64,000 nucleotides of DNA, from assembly GCA_040877545.1 (NCBI GenBank), contig JBBDNN010000081.1, positions 1 to 64,000 on the forward strand. The letters are read 5' to 3'. This document shows, piece after piece, positions 8,549 to 18,764 of the stretch; positions within the stretch are counted from its first letter, which is position 1, and the number at the start of each line of letters is the position of its first letter. The notes beneath the pieces were generated by a model, which saw only the letters and a list, made by a program, of their open reading frames with translations, had not been told where the DNA came from and made no database searches. Made by a program: the position numbers and the translations under genes. The DNA comes from Gracilimonas sp040877545 (GTDB taxonomy: Bacteria > Bacteroidota > Rhodothermia > Balneolales > Balneolaceae).

Positions 8549-10057
8549 TCACCTCAACGTCTGTAAGCCAAAAATTCCATGTGTAGCACTGGGTTTGGAC
8601 CTGGATAAGGCAAGAATAGACTGGTAGGTTTTATAGCGGTTCAGAATCTCATTCACATAGCGCACGGTTTCAATTCCCCGGCAAAATCCGTAGCGCGCAT
8701 TTTGATAGTATTTGCGCTGCATCAGCCGAAGTAAAGATTCAGAAACAGGTTCCCACTCGTTGGGATCATCGTTGTGGTCAATCGCCAGGCGGCGGGCATC
8801 AGCTAAATGTCCTGAACCGGCATTATAGGCTGCAAGGGCAAACGACCACTGATTGGTTGAATCCATATAGGAATAATGATTTAAATGTTCTGACAGTATT
8901 TTTGCTCCTTCCCGGATGTTTATTTCCGGAATTAATAACGAATCTGAGGAAATTTCGGAAAATCGCGGCAGTACCTGCATCACCCCAACAGCACCGGCCC
9001 AGCTAACCGATGAAGGGTTAAATTTAGATTCCTGAGCAGCTACAGAAGAAAGCATCACCCAATCAAGATCATGCTCATTGGCTACTGTTTGAATTAAATG
9101 ATCGAAGGGAGAAATTATACCAAATTGATCTTGTTCTCCCTGGTAAGGATTAAAATAATTGGCAATTTGGGTTCCCCCCTCAAAATATTTTTTCCGCAGC
9201 ACATTCAGGAATGCAGATCTTTTGGGCGCTCCGTTTTCACTGAACCGGAAATGCTGGTACAGAAATTTATTCATCTGATTTTTAAGGTCAGGAGCATTTT
9301 TACGAACAGCCCAGGCAATGGTATCCCTTTCAGCAATAAGCGGGCCTTTTACCAGTCCTGACATATACTTGCTGCCTGCTTCAAAAATATTATTATCTGC
9401 CACAGTAGCCTTATAGGTGCCATCAGAAACCTGGAACAATACCGATTCAGTATCCATGTCTTCCGGTACCACGTTGATAGTAACAGGGAAGCCTTCCTCC
9501 TGCAGCTCTTTTAAACGGACATAGTAGGAACTATTTCGCCGCACCGTTATCGGGAGATCTTTAAGCTCGGTAATGCTTTTAGGTTCATAACCAAGATCAT
9601 CAGCTACCACTATTAGTTGATCCACCATGTTATATGGACGGGAGAAATCAACGATTTTCCTGCGTTCGGGAGTGATAGTATAGCTGGCGGCAATAACATC
9701 GCCCTTTCCGCTGTTTAGAAGGTCATAAGGGCTTTCTTCAGGGCCTGCTATTATAACTTCCAAAGCCAAATCATTTTCTTTAGTGAATTCTTTGATGAGC
9801 TCGTACTCGAAACCGACCTGAATTCCTTTGTGTAGAAAGTAAGACCCAGAGCTATAACTGGTTATCATTCTCAAAACGCCGGTTTCTTTTATCTGTGCTA
9901 AATCTTTTTGTACAGGCTCAGTAACAGATACAGAGAAAGCATCTGGATATTCCCTGGGGGGCTCTTGTGTGGGTGAGCAGCTTAATAACAGAAGAATGCT
10001 GCAACCGCCCAAAACCAACAATTTTGATGAGCAGATAATCTTATTCTTTAATAACAT
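8549..10057 (-). CDS. MltF-like lytic transglycosylase with periplasmic solute-binding domain
   Basis: A 502-residue lipoprotein (lipobox LLSC near residue 27). Residues about 45-285 form a family-3 solute-binding domain (LRMITSYSSGSYF ... AASYTITPERRKIVDFSRPY). Residues about 325-470 form an SLT domain with the catalytic glutamate at about 343 in SSVAAQESKF and the motif WAGAVGVMQVLP, then ALAAYNAGSGH. MltF enzymes cleave peptidoglycan glycan strands with formation of anhydromuramic ends. It converges with the PP2C gene across a 33-bp gap and has no operon partner. Confidence 0.88.
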   Translation of the reverse strand: MLLKNKIICSSKLLVLGGCSILLLLSCSPTQEPPREYPDAFSVSVTEPVQKDLAQIKETGVLRMITSYSSGSYFLHKGIQVGFEYELIKEFTKENDLALEVIIAGPEESPYDLLNSGKGDVIAASYTITPERRKIVDFSRPYNMVDQLIVVADDLGYEPKSITELKDLPITVRRNSSYYVRLKELQEEGFPVTINVVPEDMDTESVLFQVSDGTYKATVADNNIFEAGSKYMSGLVKGPLIAERDTIAWAVRKNAPDLKNQMNKFLYQHFRFSENGAPKRSAFLNVLRKKYFEGGTQIANYFNPYQGEQDQFGIISPFDHLIQTVANEHDLDWVMLSSVAAQESKFNPSSVSWAGAVGVMQVLPRFSEISSDSLLIPEINIREGAKILSEHLNHYSYMDSTNQWSFALAAYNAGSGHLADARRLAIDHNDDPNEWEPVSESLLRLMQRKYYQNARYGFCRGIETVRYVNEILNRYKTYQSILALSRSKPSATHGIFGLQTLR

Positions 10058-10268
10058 TCTTTACGTCTTAGTCAAAATGGGTGAATCCCAGAATTATTTT
10101 ATTTGTCTGTCACAACAAATGATACGCCTATATAATGGAAATCACTCCTCTATTAGGAATTTATAATCTGGTGTTCACCTCTAACACGAATTTTTATTTA
10201 AAGATTCAGATGCTCCTCTGATTCTTTAATTGAGGAGATTGGGTACTTTTAAGCCCACGGCAAAATAT

Positions 10269-11186
10269 TTATTTATTCTGCGGCACTCGATGGTTAATTT
10301 TTTTCATCCAACTGAGTGCAACCCCAACCATAATGATAATAATGGCCACAAAGGAAAACGCAACAGGCCATTCACCAAAAAAGAAAAATGCTAAAATGGT
10401 CGCAAATATTGGCTCACCTAAAATCAAAGTAGATAACAGCGTTGGGGATATATATTTAATTGCATAGTTAAAGGCACCATGCCCCATTAACTGCGGCCCA
10501 ACGGCGAGTCCTAACCCAGCCAGCAGTACGGCAAACGGAATTTCTCCGGGAATGCCTTCAACAATAAATAAGATGATAAGGCTGGTTAGGGCAGCATATC
10601 CGTAAACTGGAAAAACATATCCCAGCCATGATCGATTTTGGCGCACCCGCCGGCCAATTAAAAAGTAGATCACAAAAATCACGGCCGCAGAAAAAGCCAT
10701 TGCATTTCCAAGCAATGGATTTGCCATTTCTGAATCTATATTAGAATCGGAATATCCGAGTAAGGCAGAACCGGCAAAGGCAATCAAAACCCCAATCCAA
10801 ACCGTGGGGGGAAATTTAACTTTGTACATGGTCCGCTCTGCTATTACCAGCATAATCGGATGAATGGTTACCAAAATGGAAGCCGATGCCACAGAAGTAA
10901 AATATAAAGAGCCTATCCATAAAAGGAAATGGAGGCCCAAACAAAATCCTGCAAGAAACACCCACAGGCTGTCTTTTGAAACTGCTGCTACGGAGTATTT
11001 TTTACTTTTTCGCTGGTAAAAATAAACAGGTATTAAAAACAGAAAAGCACTTGCCGTTCTGATGGTAGTAATAAGCAGCGCCGAGTGATTGGTGACAAAC
11101 TTTACAATGATGGGAGCAAAGCCAAAAGAGAGAAGGCCTAATGCCAGCAGGCTATATACTTTAACTTTGGAATATTCCGGTGTCAC
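10269..11186 (-). CDS. EamA/DMT-family transporter
   Basis: An integral membrane protein with ten hydrophobic segments arranged as two EamA repeats, as in drug/metabolite transporters; substrate unknown. Conserved features include FAPIIVKF near the N terminus and LSTLILGEPIFATILAFFFFGE near the end. I chose GTG 11186 because GGAG lies 5 nt upstream and the gene then follows the DUF4293 stop by 10 bp. An ATG at 11234 would extend it by 16 polar residues and overlap the upstream gene by 38 bp. Confidence 0.8.
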   Translation of the reverse strand: MTPEYSKVKVYSLLALGLLSFGFAPIIVKFVTNHSALLITTIRTASAFLFLIPVYFYQRKSKKYSVAAVSKDSLWVFLAGFCLGLHFLLWIGSLYFTSVASASILVTIHPIMLVIAERTMYKVKFPPTVWIGVLIAFAGSALLGYSDSNIDSEMANPLLGNAMAFSAAVIFVIYFLIGRRVRQNRSWLGYVFPVYGYAALTSLIILFIVEGIPGEIPFAVLLAGLGLAVGPQLMGHGAFNYAIKYISPTLLSTLILGEPIFATILAFFFFGEWPVAFSFVAIIIIMVGVALSWMKKINHRVPQNK

Positions 11187-11196
11187 ATTTTCTCCA

Positions 11197-11604
11197 TTAC
11201 CGGATTCGATCCATAGAACGCACAAGTTCGTCATCTTTCTTTATGAATCGCAAAGCCAATACCTGGAAAATAAGTGCTAAAACCACCAAGGCTGTTCCGA
11301 GGGTTTCATCCCATAAATAGGTTCCAATTCCACCTAATGAAAATAGAACACCCACACAAAATCCTAAAGCAATTATTTGAAATAATGCTGCTCTTTTCAC
11401 CCATACAATTTGATTTTGACGATCAGCATAAAGAAATATCGAGATCACGCTAAGCGCCATACCAATTAACAACGAAATTGCTAAACCCAGGCCAATCCAA
11501 AGGTGGGGATCGTTCAAGGCTTTTTCATAGATGGGCGTAAAATATACGGTGAGATTCAGCAAGGCGGCTATTACTAAAAAAACAGTCTGTATACGTTGTA
11601 TCAC
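11197..11604 (-). CDS. DUF4293 membrane protein
   Basis: A 135-residue protein with four hydrophobic segments, opening with the family-typical MIQRIQTVFLVIAALLN and a short charged C terminus (KKDDELVRSMDRIR). DUF4293 is nearly confined to Bacteroidota-type bacteria; its function is unknown. It is immediately upstream of the EamA transporter on the same strand and probably co-transcribed with it. Confidence 0.8.
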   Translation of the reverse strand: MIQRIQTVFLVIAALLNLTVYFTPIYEKALNDPHLWIGLGLAISLLIGMALSVISIFLYADRQNQIVWVKRAALFQIIALGFCVGVLFSLGGIGTYLWDETLGTALVVLALIFQVLALRFIKKDDELVRSMDRIR

Positions 11605-11789
11605 TTGAGTTATGGCTTTTCTTTATGAAATGAAAATTAGTGTGGGAAGATAGAAGTTTGTCAACAAAGTTGAGAACAGATTTCATTCATAATTTCCGCG
11701 AGCGATTCCGGGGTTTGTTTTTCCCACTCTTCCCTCCGCTCAAGAAATTAGAAGGAAAACGCGCAGGCACATAAAATTCGAACCCTGGA

Positions 11790-11854
11790 TAACTTTTCCA
11801 AAGTTACACCCGAATGTTGAGGAGACATGAACTGCATTAATTTTGGAAAAGTTA
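11790..11854. repeat. 13-nt perfect inverted repeat between the RND operon and DUF4293 gene
   Basis: TAACTTTTCCAAA (11790-11802) and its exact complement TTTGGAAAAGTTA (11842-11854) flank a 39-nt interior. The pair lies just past the stop of the RND pump gene and upstream of the DUF4293 gene. It resembles dispersed palindromic (REP-type) elements rather than a terminator, as no T tract follows. The rest of the 274-bp gap shows nothing recognisable. Confidence 0.5.
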
Positions 11855-11878
11855 AATTCTACCCACCATTTGCTACAC

Positions 11879-14800
11879 CTAAACGCCAGCGGGTTCATCA
11901 AAGGGTTTGGGTTTTTGAACACCATTTAGTTCGCTTTGGTCTTTAATAATTCCTGGTTCTGTTGTGCCGAACATGATGGTATTCAGACTTCTTCTGCTTC
12001 GTTCAATTACACTATATAGCACCGGAACCAGTATAAGAGTAAGTGCAGTTGCAAAAATTAAACCGACTATTACAGCAATAGCCATAGGCCCCCACCAGGC
12101 GGCTTGTTCGCCTCCCCAGTAAATATATTCACTGAGGCTTGAGAAGAACTCAACCGGGTTATTAACCAGCACTATAAAGTCAAAGTTAAAGCCGATTGCC
12201 AATGGAACCAATCCAAGTGTGGTGGTGATAGCGGTGAGAATTACGGGACGGAAACGAATTTTACCTCCCTGAATTAAAGCAGAACGCAAATCCATTTTAT
12301 CACGGGTTCGCAGGATATCGACATAATCGATCAGAACTATGGCATTATTAACTACAACTCCGGCAAGTGAGATGATGCCGAGTATGGCCATCAAGCCCAG
12401 TGGCATCTGAAAGACTACCAATCCATAAAAAACTCCGGCCGTAGACATTATAACCGAGCTGAGAATAATAACCGGTTTGGCAATGGAGTTAAATTGTGAC
12501 ACCAGTATAAAAGCAATCAAAAATAAAGCAATGAGAAATGCTTTAAACAGGAAGTCGAAGGATTCTTCCTGATCTTGCTGCTGCCCGGTCCAACTGTACG
12601 AATAGCCCGCAGGCATTTCATTTAAATAAGGTAAAAGCAGATCCTGGGCTTCTTCTAACACCGCATTTGATTGATAGGAAGATCGTACATCAGCACTTAT
12701 GGTTATCACTCTTTCCGATTCTTTGTGACGAATACCGCCAAAACCATCACCCACTTCCCAGGTTGCTATCTCAGAAAGCGGAATTTGAGTGCCTTCATGG
12801 AAAATTGTTAAATCTGCGAGGGTACTTAAATCATCTCTATATTCTTCAGAAAGACGAACTATGATATCATATTCTTCCTTACCGTCTCTGAATTTTGATG
12901 CTTCCACACCATTTATAGCCTGGCGGATAGTCATTCCCACTTCATTGGTGGATAGTTCATATAACGCCGCTTTTTCCCGGTCAACATCAACCTTAACCTC
13001 CGGTCGCGATTCCGGAAGATCGCTTTCCAGGCCATCCATTTTTGCGTAAATGGAATCGGCTTCTAACCTCCTGAGAATATCATTGGAAATTCTTGTCAAC
13101 TCAGACATTTGCGGCCCGGAAACCTCCAGGTTAATGGGAGGGCCTGTGGGCGGTCCATCTTGTGGTTTTTCAACGGTAATTTTAGCACCGGCTGCAATTC
13201 CAGTTAATTCATTTCGCATATATTCCATGGCTTCAAAAACATCGCCTTCTCTTTCTTCATAATCTTTGAAGTTAATAGCGATGGTTCCCAGGTGCGTTGA
13301 GTTCCCGCCCATACTCCCCGGCCCGCTGGAAATACTTGCCCCTGATGTCGCCAGAATAGTATTTACATCGTCCATGTAGGAAATTTGTACCACCCGGGCC
13401 AACACTTTATCAACCACGCTTTTGGTGAATTCTACATCGGAACCAACGGGAGTTTCAACCTGAACGTATACATCTCTTGGGGGAATATTTTCCGGAAAGA
13501 ATTCTGAGCCGGGGAAAAAGTTAACCAGCGTCACAATACTCAGCACCAATACGATCACAGAAATACCCATGGTAGATTTCCTGTGGTTTAAGGCCCAATT
13601 GAGTGAATCCTCATATTTGACTAAAACCTTGTTCAGACCATTATGCTGCCACCAGGTGCCAATCGGATGTAAAGCATATTTATTGGTTAGCCACAGGATT
13701 GCGAATAGAATTAGCAACATGGTCCACGAAACGAAACTAATCAACAGGCAAACCGCGAAAAAGAAACCACAAAGGCCATACAGGATATATTTTCCTTTAC
13801 GGGTCATTACAGCTTTGCCTTCATCACTGTCCAGCCGCATAAAAAGAGCACAAATTACCGGGTTGATAATCAAACCTATAAACAAGGAACTGCCTAAAGT
13901 GATAATCAGTGTTTTGGGAAGGTAGCCCATAAATTCACCGACAATTCCGGGCCAGAATAACATGGGTGAAAAAGCGGCAATGGTTGTTGCAGTACCTGTT
14001 ATAATAGGAACGGCAACTTCAGCGGTTCCTTTCTTTGCCGCTTCAAAATTATCATATCCTTCTTCAAGGTACCTGTAGATATTTTCCACCACTACAATGG
14101 CATTATCAACCAACATTCCCAATGCGAGAATCAGGGAAAACAACACAATCATATTCATTGTGATGCCAAGGCCGCTCAAAACTATAAAAGACAAAAACAT
14201 TGACAGGGGAATGGAAATCCCAACAAAAGATGCATTTCGAACCCCGAGGAAAAACAGCAATACGCCAACCACCAGTATCAGTCCGGCAATAATATTATTC
14301 TCCAGGTTGGCTACCATGCTATTAACATCTTTGCTTTGATCGTTGGTGATCTTATAGGTAGTTGTAGGCGGCAGGTTTGGTAATTCTCGCTCCAGGATAG
14401 CTTTCACACCGGCCGAAGTTTCCAGGATATTCATTCCTGTTCGTTTTTTGACGCCAAGCGTAATCACAGGCGAGTCATCGAGTGTGGAATATGTCTCGCG
14501 TTTTTGATATCCAAAAGTGACTGTGGCAACATCACGGATATAAATAGGACTCGAATTTTCAGCCGTTATTACAATATCCTCGATAGGGGCCGTAGTTTGA
14601 TATTGCCCGGGAACACGCAGCAGGAAGTTCTTGGATCCCACGGTAATATCTCCGCCGGGAACAGTGACATTTTCCAGGCTGATGGCACTTATGATATCTC
14701 CAAAGCTGATATTATAATACTTGAGTTTAGGAAGATCCACATCAACCTGCACCTCACGCTCCAGTCCCCCTGTCAGGTCCACTCCTAATACCGAAGGAAC

Positions 14801-15367
14801 CCCCTCAATTTCTTCCTGAAGATCTTCAGCAATTTCCTTTAAAAGATCGAGGTTGTAATCTCCTGAAAGATTAACCTGCATAATGGGAAATTCAGACAGG
14901 TTAATTTCCTGAACCGTCGGATCTTCGGCATCTTCAGGAAGTTCCGGTTTGGCCAGATCAACTTTTTCACGCACTTTCTGCAAAGCCTCATCAATATCAA
15001 TTCCGGTATTAAACTCCATGTTTATGCTGGAATAACCTTCCGAGGAGGTTGATGTCATTTCTTTGACATCCGAAATATTGCGTAATTCATCCTCCAGCTT
15101 TCGTGTTATCAGGCTCTCCATATCCTCGGGCGAAACTCCAGGATAGATGGTGGTCACAAAAACATTGGGAACAGTGATATTAGGAAAAGACTCTTTAGGT
15201 ATGGTTATATAAGAAACTATGCCCAATACCGCTATCAATGCAATTAATACCAGTACACTTATTCTATTATCTATAGAAAATGAGGTAAGCCAAAATTCCT
15301 TGCGGCCTTCAGCTTTATCCGGCTTATCATTTACCGTTATCCCGTTTGAATTATTATCAGCACCCAT
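11879..15367 (-). CDS. RND efflux pump, inner-membrane permease (AcrB/HAE1 type)
   Basis: A 1162-residue proton-driven exporter. It opens with a cytoplasmic segment, then one membrane helix (SVLVLIALIAVLGIVSYITI) and a large periplasmic porter domain. A block of helices follows, with GMLVDNAIVVVENIYRYLEEG-type RND motif D, and the repeat of this architecture fills the second half. The family is about 1030-1100 residues long; the extra length includes an insert around residues 520-560 containing additional hydrophobic segments and a C-terminal tail. It is the last gene of the tolC-adaptor-pump operon, 17 bp after the adaptor. Substrate (drugs, metals, lipids) cannot be told. Confidence 0.9.
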   Translation of the reverse strand: MGADNNSNGITVNDKPDKAEGRKEFWLTSFSIDNRISVLVLIALIAVLGIVSYITIPKESFPNITVPNVFVTTIYPGVSPEDMESLITRKLEDELRNISDVKEMTSTSSEGYSSINMEFNTGIDIDEALQKVREKVDLAKPELPEDAEDPTVQEINLSEFPIMQVNLSGDYNLDLLKEIAEDLQEEIEGVPSVLGVDLTGGLEREVQVDVDLPKLKYYNISFGDIISAISLENVTVPGGDITVGSKNFLLRVPGQYQTTAPIEDIVITAENSSPIYIRDVATVTFGYQKRETYSTLDDSPVITLGVKKRTGMNILETSAGVKAILERELPNLPPTTTYKITNDQSKDVNSMVANLENNIIAGLILVVGVLLFFLGVRNASFVGISIPLSMFLSFIVLSGLGITMNMIVLFSLILALGMLVDNAIVVVENIYRYLEEGYDNFEAAKKGTAEVAVPIITGTATTIAAFSPMLFWPGIVGEFMGYLPKTLIITLGSSLFIGLIINPVICALFMRLDSDEGKAVMTRKGKYILYGLCGFFFAVCLLISFVSWTMLLILFAILWLTNKYALHPIGTWWQHNGLNKVLVKYEDSLNWALNHRKSTMGISVIVLVLSIVTLVNFFPGSEFFPENIPPRDVYVQVETPVGSDVEFTKSVVDKVLARVVQISYMDDVNTILATSGASISSGPGSMGGNSTHLGTIAINFKDYEEREGDVFEAMEYMRNELTGIAAGAKITVEKPQDGPPTGPPINLEVSGPQMSELTRISNDILRRLEADSIYAKMDGLESDLPESRPEVKVDVDREKAALYELSTNEVGMTIRQAINGVEASKFRDGKEEYDIIVRLSEEYRDDLSTLADLTIFHEGTQIPLSEIATWEVGDGFGGIRHKESERVITISADVRSSYQSNAVLEEAQDLLLPYLNEMPAGYSYSWTGQQQDQEESFDFLFKAFLIALFLIAFILVSQFNSIAKPVIILSSVIMSTAGVFYGLVVFQMPLGLMAILGIISLAGVVVNNAIVLIDYVDILRTRDKMDLRSALIQGGKIRFRPVILTAITTTLGLVPLAIGFNFDFIVLVNNPVEFFSSLSEYIYWGGEQAAWWGPMAIAVIVGLIFATALTLILVPVLYSVIERSRRSLNTIMFGTTEPGIIKDQSELNGVQKPKPFDEPAGV

Positions 15368-15384
15368 TTAAATCTCCAAAGTTC

Positions 15385-16500
15385 TTAATATACAGCTACA
15401 GTTTTATTATCCGGCTCAATGATGTTCAGCCGCATGCCATCATTCAAAAAGGCCGACCCTGTGGTTATCAGGTTATCTCCAAAATCCAGGCCATCCCTGA
15501 TTATCACATTCGATTGATAGTTAGGCCCTAATGTGACCACCCGTCTTTCGGCGACTGCTTTTCCCTGTTCATTTTCGGCTACTACATAAGTCACAAATTC
15601 ATTGTTCTCGTTATAAATGAATTCTTCGCTTACAATTATCACTTCTTCTTCGGTGAGTGTATTCAACCGAAGGTTTGCAATCATGTCTACTTTATAGCGA
15701 TTTCTTTGCCCGGGCAGCAATACTTCTATTCTAAAGGTTCTGTTTTGGGAGGTAATGCTGCCAGCCACATAAGTAATTTGACCGGTAAGGGTATCTCTTC
15801 TTTGCGCATCGAACCAAACTTTTACTTCATCATTTAGCTGAATTACATCCGCATACCGTGCCGGAATACCGGCAGAAACGATGAATTTTTCTGAGCCGAT
15901 CAGCCGCACTACTTCCACACCCGGTGACGCCATCTCGCCTTCTTCAAGCACAAGGTTTTCTACCTTTCCCGCAAAAGGTGCGGTAATGGTTGTATTCTGT
16001 AAATCAATATTTATTGATTCCAGAGATGACTGACTCTGCTCATAATTATACCTGGCATTCAGGTAATCCATTTCAGAGCCAATCGATTCTTCCTCATAAA
16101 TACGCTGAAGGCGCTCATAATTTTCTCTAGCCTGGGCAGTAATTGCTTCCAGCCGGGCTTTTTCCTGCAGCAGTTTAGCATCATCTATTTTCATGATGGC
16201 CTGCCCTTTGGCCATTGTTTCTCCCACATCCACATAATGCTCAACAACTCTTCCACTTACTTCAGAGGAAATCATGATATCGTCAGAGGTTTCTACATTT
16301 CCAACCACACGTACATGGCTCTCAAATGTTTGTGGGGTGATGGTTTCAGTTTCAACATTTACTGTTTTCGTCAACTCTTCATCACCAGAGGAATTCTCTT
16401 CGACTCCCGAACAAGCTGCTATAAGCATTGTGAGGGTTACAATTACTAGTAGGTTTAACTTTTTCATTTGTTGCCTGTTTAACATGTTCATTAAAATCAT
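15385..16500 (-). CDS. RND efflux periplasmic adaptor (membrane fusion protein)
   Basis: Lipoprotein signal with lipobox IAAC, then HlyD/AcrA-type layers: lipoyl-like half motifs (SGRVVEHYVDVGETMAKGQ and APFAGKVENLVLEEGEMASPG) around a helical hairpin of about 70 residues, then beta-barrel and membrane-proximal domains. It bridges the pump to TolC across the periplasm. ATG 16500 overlaps the tolC stop in an ATGA, which argues for coupled translation; an internal ATG at 16467 (MKKLNLL) would give a more standard signal length. Same operon as the pump. Confidence 0.88.
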   Translation of the reverse strand: MILMNMLNRQQMKKLNLLVIVTLTMLIAACSGVEENSSGDEELTKTVNVETETITPQTFESHVRVVGNVETSDDIMISSEVSGRVVEHYVDVGETMAKGQAIMKIDDAKLLQEKARLEAITAQARENYERLQRIYEEESIGSEMDYLNARYNYEQSQSSLESINIDLQNTTITAPFAGKVENLVLEEGEMASPGVEVVRLIGSEKFIVSAGIPARYADVIQLNDEVKVWFDAQRRDTLTGQITYVAGSITSQNRTFRIEVLLPGQRNRYKVDMIANLRLNTLTEEEVIIVSEEFIYNENNEFVTYVVAENEQGKAVAERRVVTLGPNYQSNVIIRDGLDFGDNLITTGSAFLNDGMRLNIIEPDNKTVAVY

Positions 16501-17999
16501 TCTAAAATCTCCATCTCTTCAATTTCGGTATCTACAAAGGGCACTTTACCGGTAGCCAGATCGAATTCAGCTTTGGCGCTCAGGTATTCAAAAACCATGA
16601 GCGTATAATTATTTTCAGCTTCTCGAACCTGCACTTCGGCATCGGTTACTTCTATTTGAGATCCAAGGCCGGTTTCCAGTCTTCGGAGAGCACGTTGATA
16701 TCCTTGCCGGGCTTGTCGCAAAGCTTGTTTACGAGCCCCGGCTGTTTCAAAAGCTTTATTCAGATCTTCCCGCGCAGATTCTATCTCATTTTCTGCCGAA
16801 AGCTGTGTCAGTCTTTTTTGCTCTTCAATATCTTTTCGTTCAATCTGTGCTCTTTGTACATCTGCTACTCGCCGGAATCCTTCGAAAATCGGCAGGTTTA
16901 CATTTACAGCAATAGTTTGAAACCTATTCGGTGCAGTATTTGGCTCAGGATTTTGAAAAAAGTTGGGCATTCCCGGTTCCGCAGCACTCCATTGCAGATT
17001 GTAAGTAGCTGTAACCGTTGGCAAAAACCTGCTTTCTATGGCTAATATTTCTTTGTCCTTTAATTCCAGATTCGCACCAAGTACACGTAAATCACCCCGG
17101 CTTTGTGTTAATTCCAGTGATTCTATTTCCACTGCCTGGTAGGAGTAGGGGTTCATCTGATCAATGCGCTGAATGTGGTCGTTTTCTTCTGATCCGCCTC
17201 TGTCTTCAGCCACAATATCAAATTCATTCAAATTACCCTTCACTTCAAAATCCAGGGAAAGAGGCACACCAAGAGCTATTTTCAGATTTCGATATGCTTC
17301 GTTTACCGCATAACGTGCATCTATTAACTGTGGGCGTTGGTTACTCAATTGTACTTCAAGCTGAAGTACAGCGTATTCATCAATGATACCAGCCCGCGCC
17401 CGCGCCCTGTTTTCGCGTAAATTTTCTTCAAGCCGATTGATTTGTGCTTCCTGCAACAGCACCTGTTCCCTGGCAACCAATACCTGGTAATAAGCTATTC
17501 TGGTTTGAGTGATTACCTGTTGAGTGGTCGCCCGTAAATTTTCTTGCTGTACCGTTTTAAAAACAGTAGAAGTACTTAAACCCACAAGAACTTCTCCGGT
17601 GAAAATATTCTGGTTTACCGTGAAACCACCCTGCCAATTATTATCCGTTCCAAAAGGAATGGGCACCAAGGTTCCTTCATCGGCATCAGGATCAAATATT
17701 TGTGCCGGCAAATAACTAACCGGTATCTCCATGTTTCTTGTATAACCCATAGAAGAAGTGATATTGGGGAATACGTCGCTATAGGCAATTTTCACTAACT
17801 GGTCAGCATCTTCTACAGAATATAAAGCCCTGTTTACCTGCGGATTATTTGCAACGGAAACCTGGATAGCTTCTTCCAGTGTTAGCTCCATATTTTGTAG
17901 CAACTCTTCTTTTTCCACCTGGGCTTGTAATCCTGCACTGAATATATAAAGGAGTACCGGAGTTACGCTGAACAAGCGTTTCATCAAAATAAAGTTCAT
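16497..17999 (-). CDS. TolC-family outer membrane efflux protein
   Basis: A 500-residue outer membrane channel component. A signal peptide ends near LQAQVEK, then two copies of the OEP repeat with long helices (LTLEEAIQVSVANNPQVN ... and a second block starting around residue 270, including IESAREDLNKAFETAGARKQA). First gene of the efflux operon. An operator-like palindrome at 18074-18088 lies about 75 bp upstream. ATG 17999 or the internal ATG at 17984 (MKRLF) could be used; the latter gives a standard signal peptide. Confidence 0.88.
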   Translation of the reverse strand: MNFILMKRLFSVTPVLLYIFSAGLQAQVEKEELLQNMELTLEEAIQVSVANNPQVNRALYSVEDADQLVKIAYSDVFPNITSSMGYTRNMEIPVSYLPAQIFDPDADEGTLVPIPFGTDNNWQGGFTVNQNIFTGEVLVGLSTSTVFKTVQQENLRATTQQVITQTRIAYYQVLVAREQVLLQEAQINRLEENLRENRARARAGIIDEYAVLQLEVQLSNQRPQLIDARYAVNEAYRNLKIALGVPLSLDFEVKGNLNEFDIVAEDRGGSEENDHIQRIDQMNPYSYQAVEIESLELTQSRGDLRVLGANLELKDKEILAIESRFLPTVTATYNLQWSAAEPGMPNFFQNPEPNTAPNRFQTIAVNVNLPIFEGFRRVADVQRAQIERKDIEEQKRLTQLSAENEIESAREDLNKAFETAGARKQALRQARQGYQRALRRLETGLGSQIEVTDAEVQVREAENNYTLMVFEYLSAKAEFDLATGKVPFVDTEIEEMEILE

Positions 18000-18073
18000 G
18001 TTTAGGCTATTGAAAATATTTTAGGATTTTGGCCGGCGCTTTCTACGCCCATTATAAAAATGTGTTTCAAAAA

Positions 18074-18088
18074 ATGAACGTTAGTCAT
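18074..18088. promoter_or_regulatory. Operator-like site upstream of the tolC operon
   Basis: ATGAACGTTAGTCAT has the same outer arms and spacing (ATGAnn-3 nt-AGTCAT) as the perfect palindrome before the neighbouring tetR gene, with the left arm differing at one base from the complement of the right arm. It is located between the tetR stop and the tolC start. Its similarity to the tetR upstream site suggests that the TetR protein controls the efflux operon. This is inference from sequence only. Confidence 0.55.
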
Positions 18089-18094
18089 ATTTGC

Positions 18095-18763
18095 TTACTC
18101 TGATATTTCTTTATCTGTTGCTATTCCACAACCAATCAGTTTCATGTAATTTTCAAAAAGTGAATTTACATCGATATTATGTTGCTCCAGTAGGTTAAAG
18201 TTTGACTCCTTTTGGTCCATTTGAACTAAATTGATCAAGCCTTGGGAAGTAGCCCACAGTAAAACAGCAAGCTCTTTGGGATCATAACCGGAATTAATAG
18301 AGCCATCCTGCATTCCAATCTGAATAGCCCGAATCATACTGGTAAAAGAAGTTTCTTTATTAACCTGACACAAATTAACATATTCGCTCTCGCTAAGTTC
18401 CCCTGTATCTTTGAGGTTATCAAAAAATCGCATGGCCCGAAAATGCTCTGGATGAGACCGGGCAAACTCCAAAAATGTGGACCCGATATTGTAGATCATT
18501 TCAAGGCCGGAAAGATCTTTAGTGAGCACTTTAGCAATGTCATTAGAGAGCATTCCCGAAGCCTTATTACAAATTCCCAATACAAGATCAGTTTTGTTCC
18601 TGAAATACAGGTACAAAGAGCCCTTGCTCACCTCTGCCCGTTCCGCCACTTCATCCATATTCAAGTGATCCAGGCCTTTTTCCAAAATGACTGATTCAGC
18701 CGCCTCCAGAATAAGAGCACGCTTCTTCTCCTTTTCCCGTTCTTTTCGTTCTGATGTTCCCAT
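18095..18763 (-). CDS. TetR-family repressor of the adjacent RND efflux operon
   Basis: A 222-residue TetR/AcrR regulator. The N-terminal helix-turn-helix is clear (ILEAAESVILEKGLDHLNMD, then VAERAEVSKGSLYLYFRNK at about residues 38-56). The C-terminal ligand-binding domain is helical and not assignable to a ligand. It is upstream of and co-directional with the tolC-adaptor-pump operon, 95 bp away, and both genes have a similar palindrome before them, so it most likely represses itself and the pump until an exported compound binds. Confidence 0.85.
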   Translation of the reverse strand: MGTSERKEREKEKKRALILEAAESVILEKGLDHLNMDEVAERAEVSKGSLYLYFRNKTDLVLGICNKASGMLSNDIAKVLTKDLSGLEMIYNIGSTFLEFARSHPEHFRAMRFFDNLKDTGELSESEYVNLCQVNKETSFTSMIRAIQIGMQDGSINSGYDPKELAVLLWATSQGLINLVQMDQKESNFNLLEQHNIDVNSLFENYMKLIGCGIATDKEISE

Positions 18764-18764
18764 T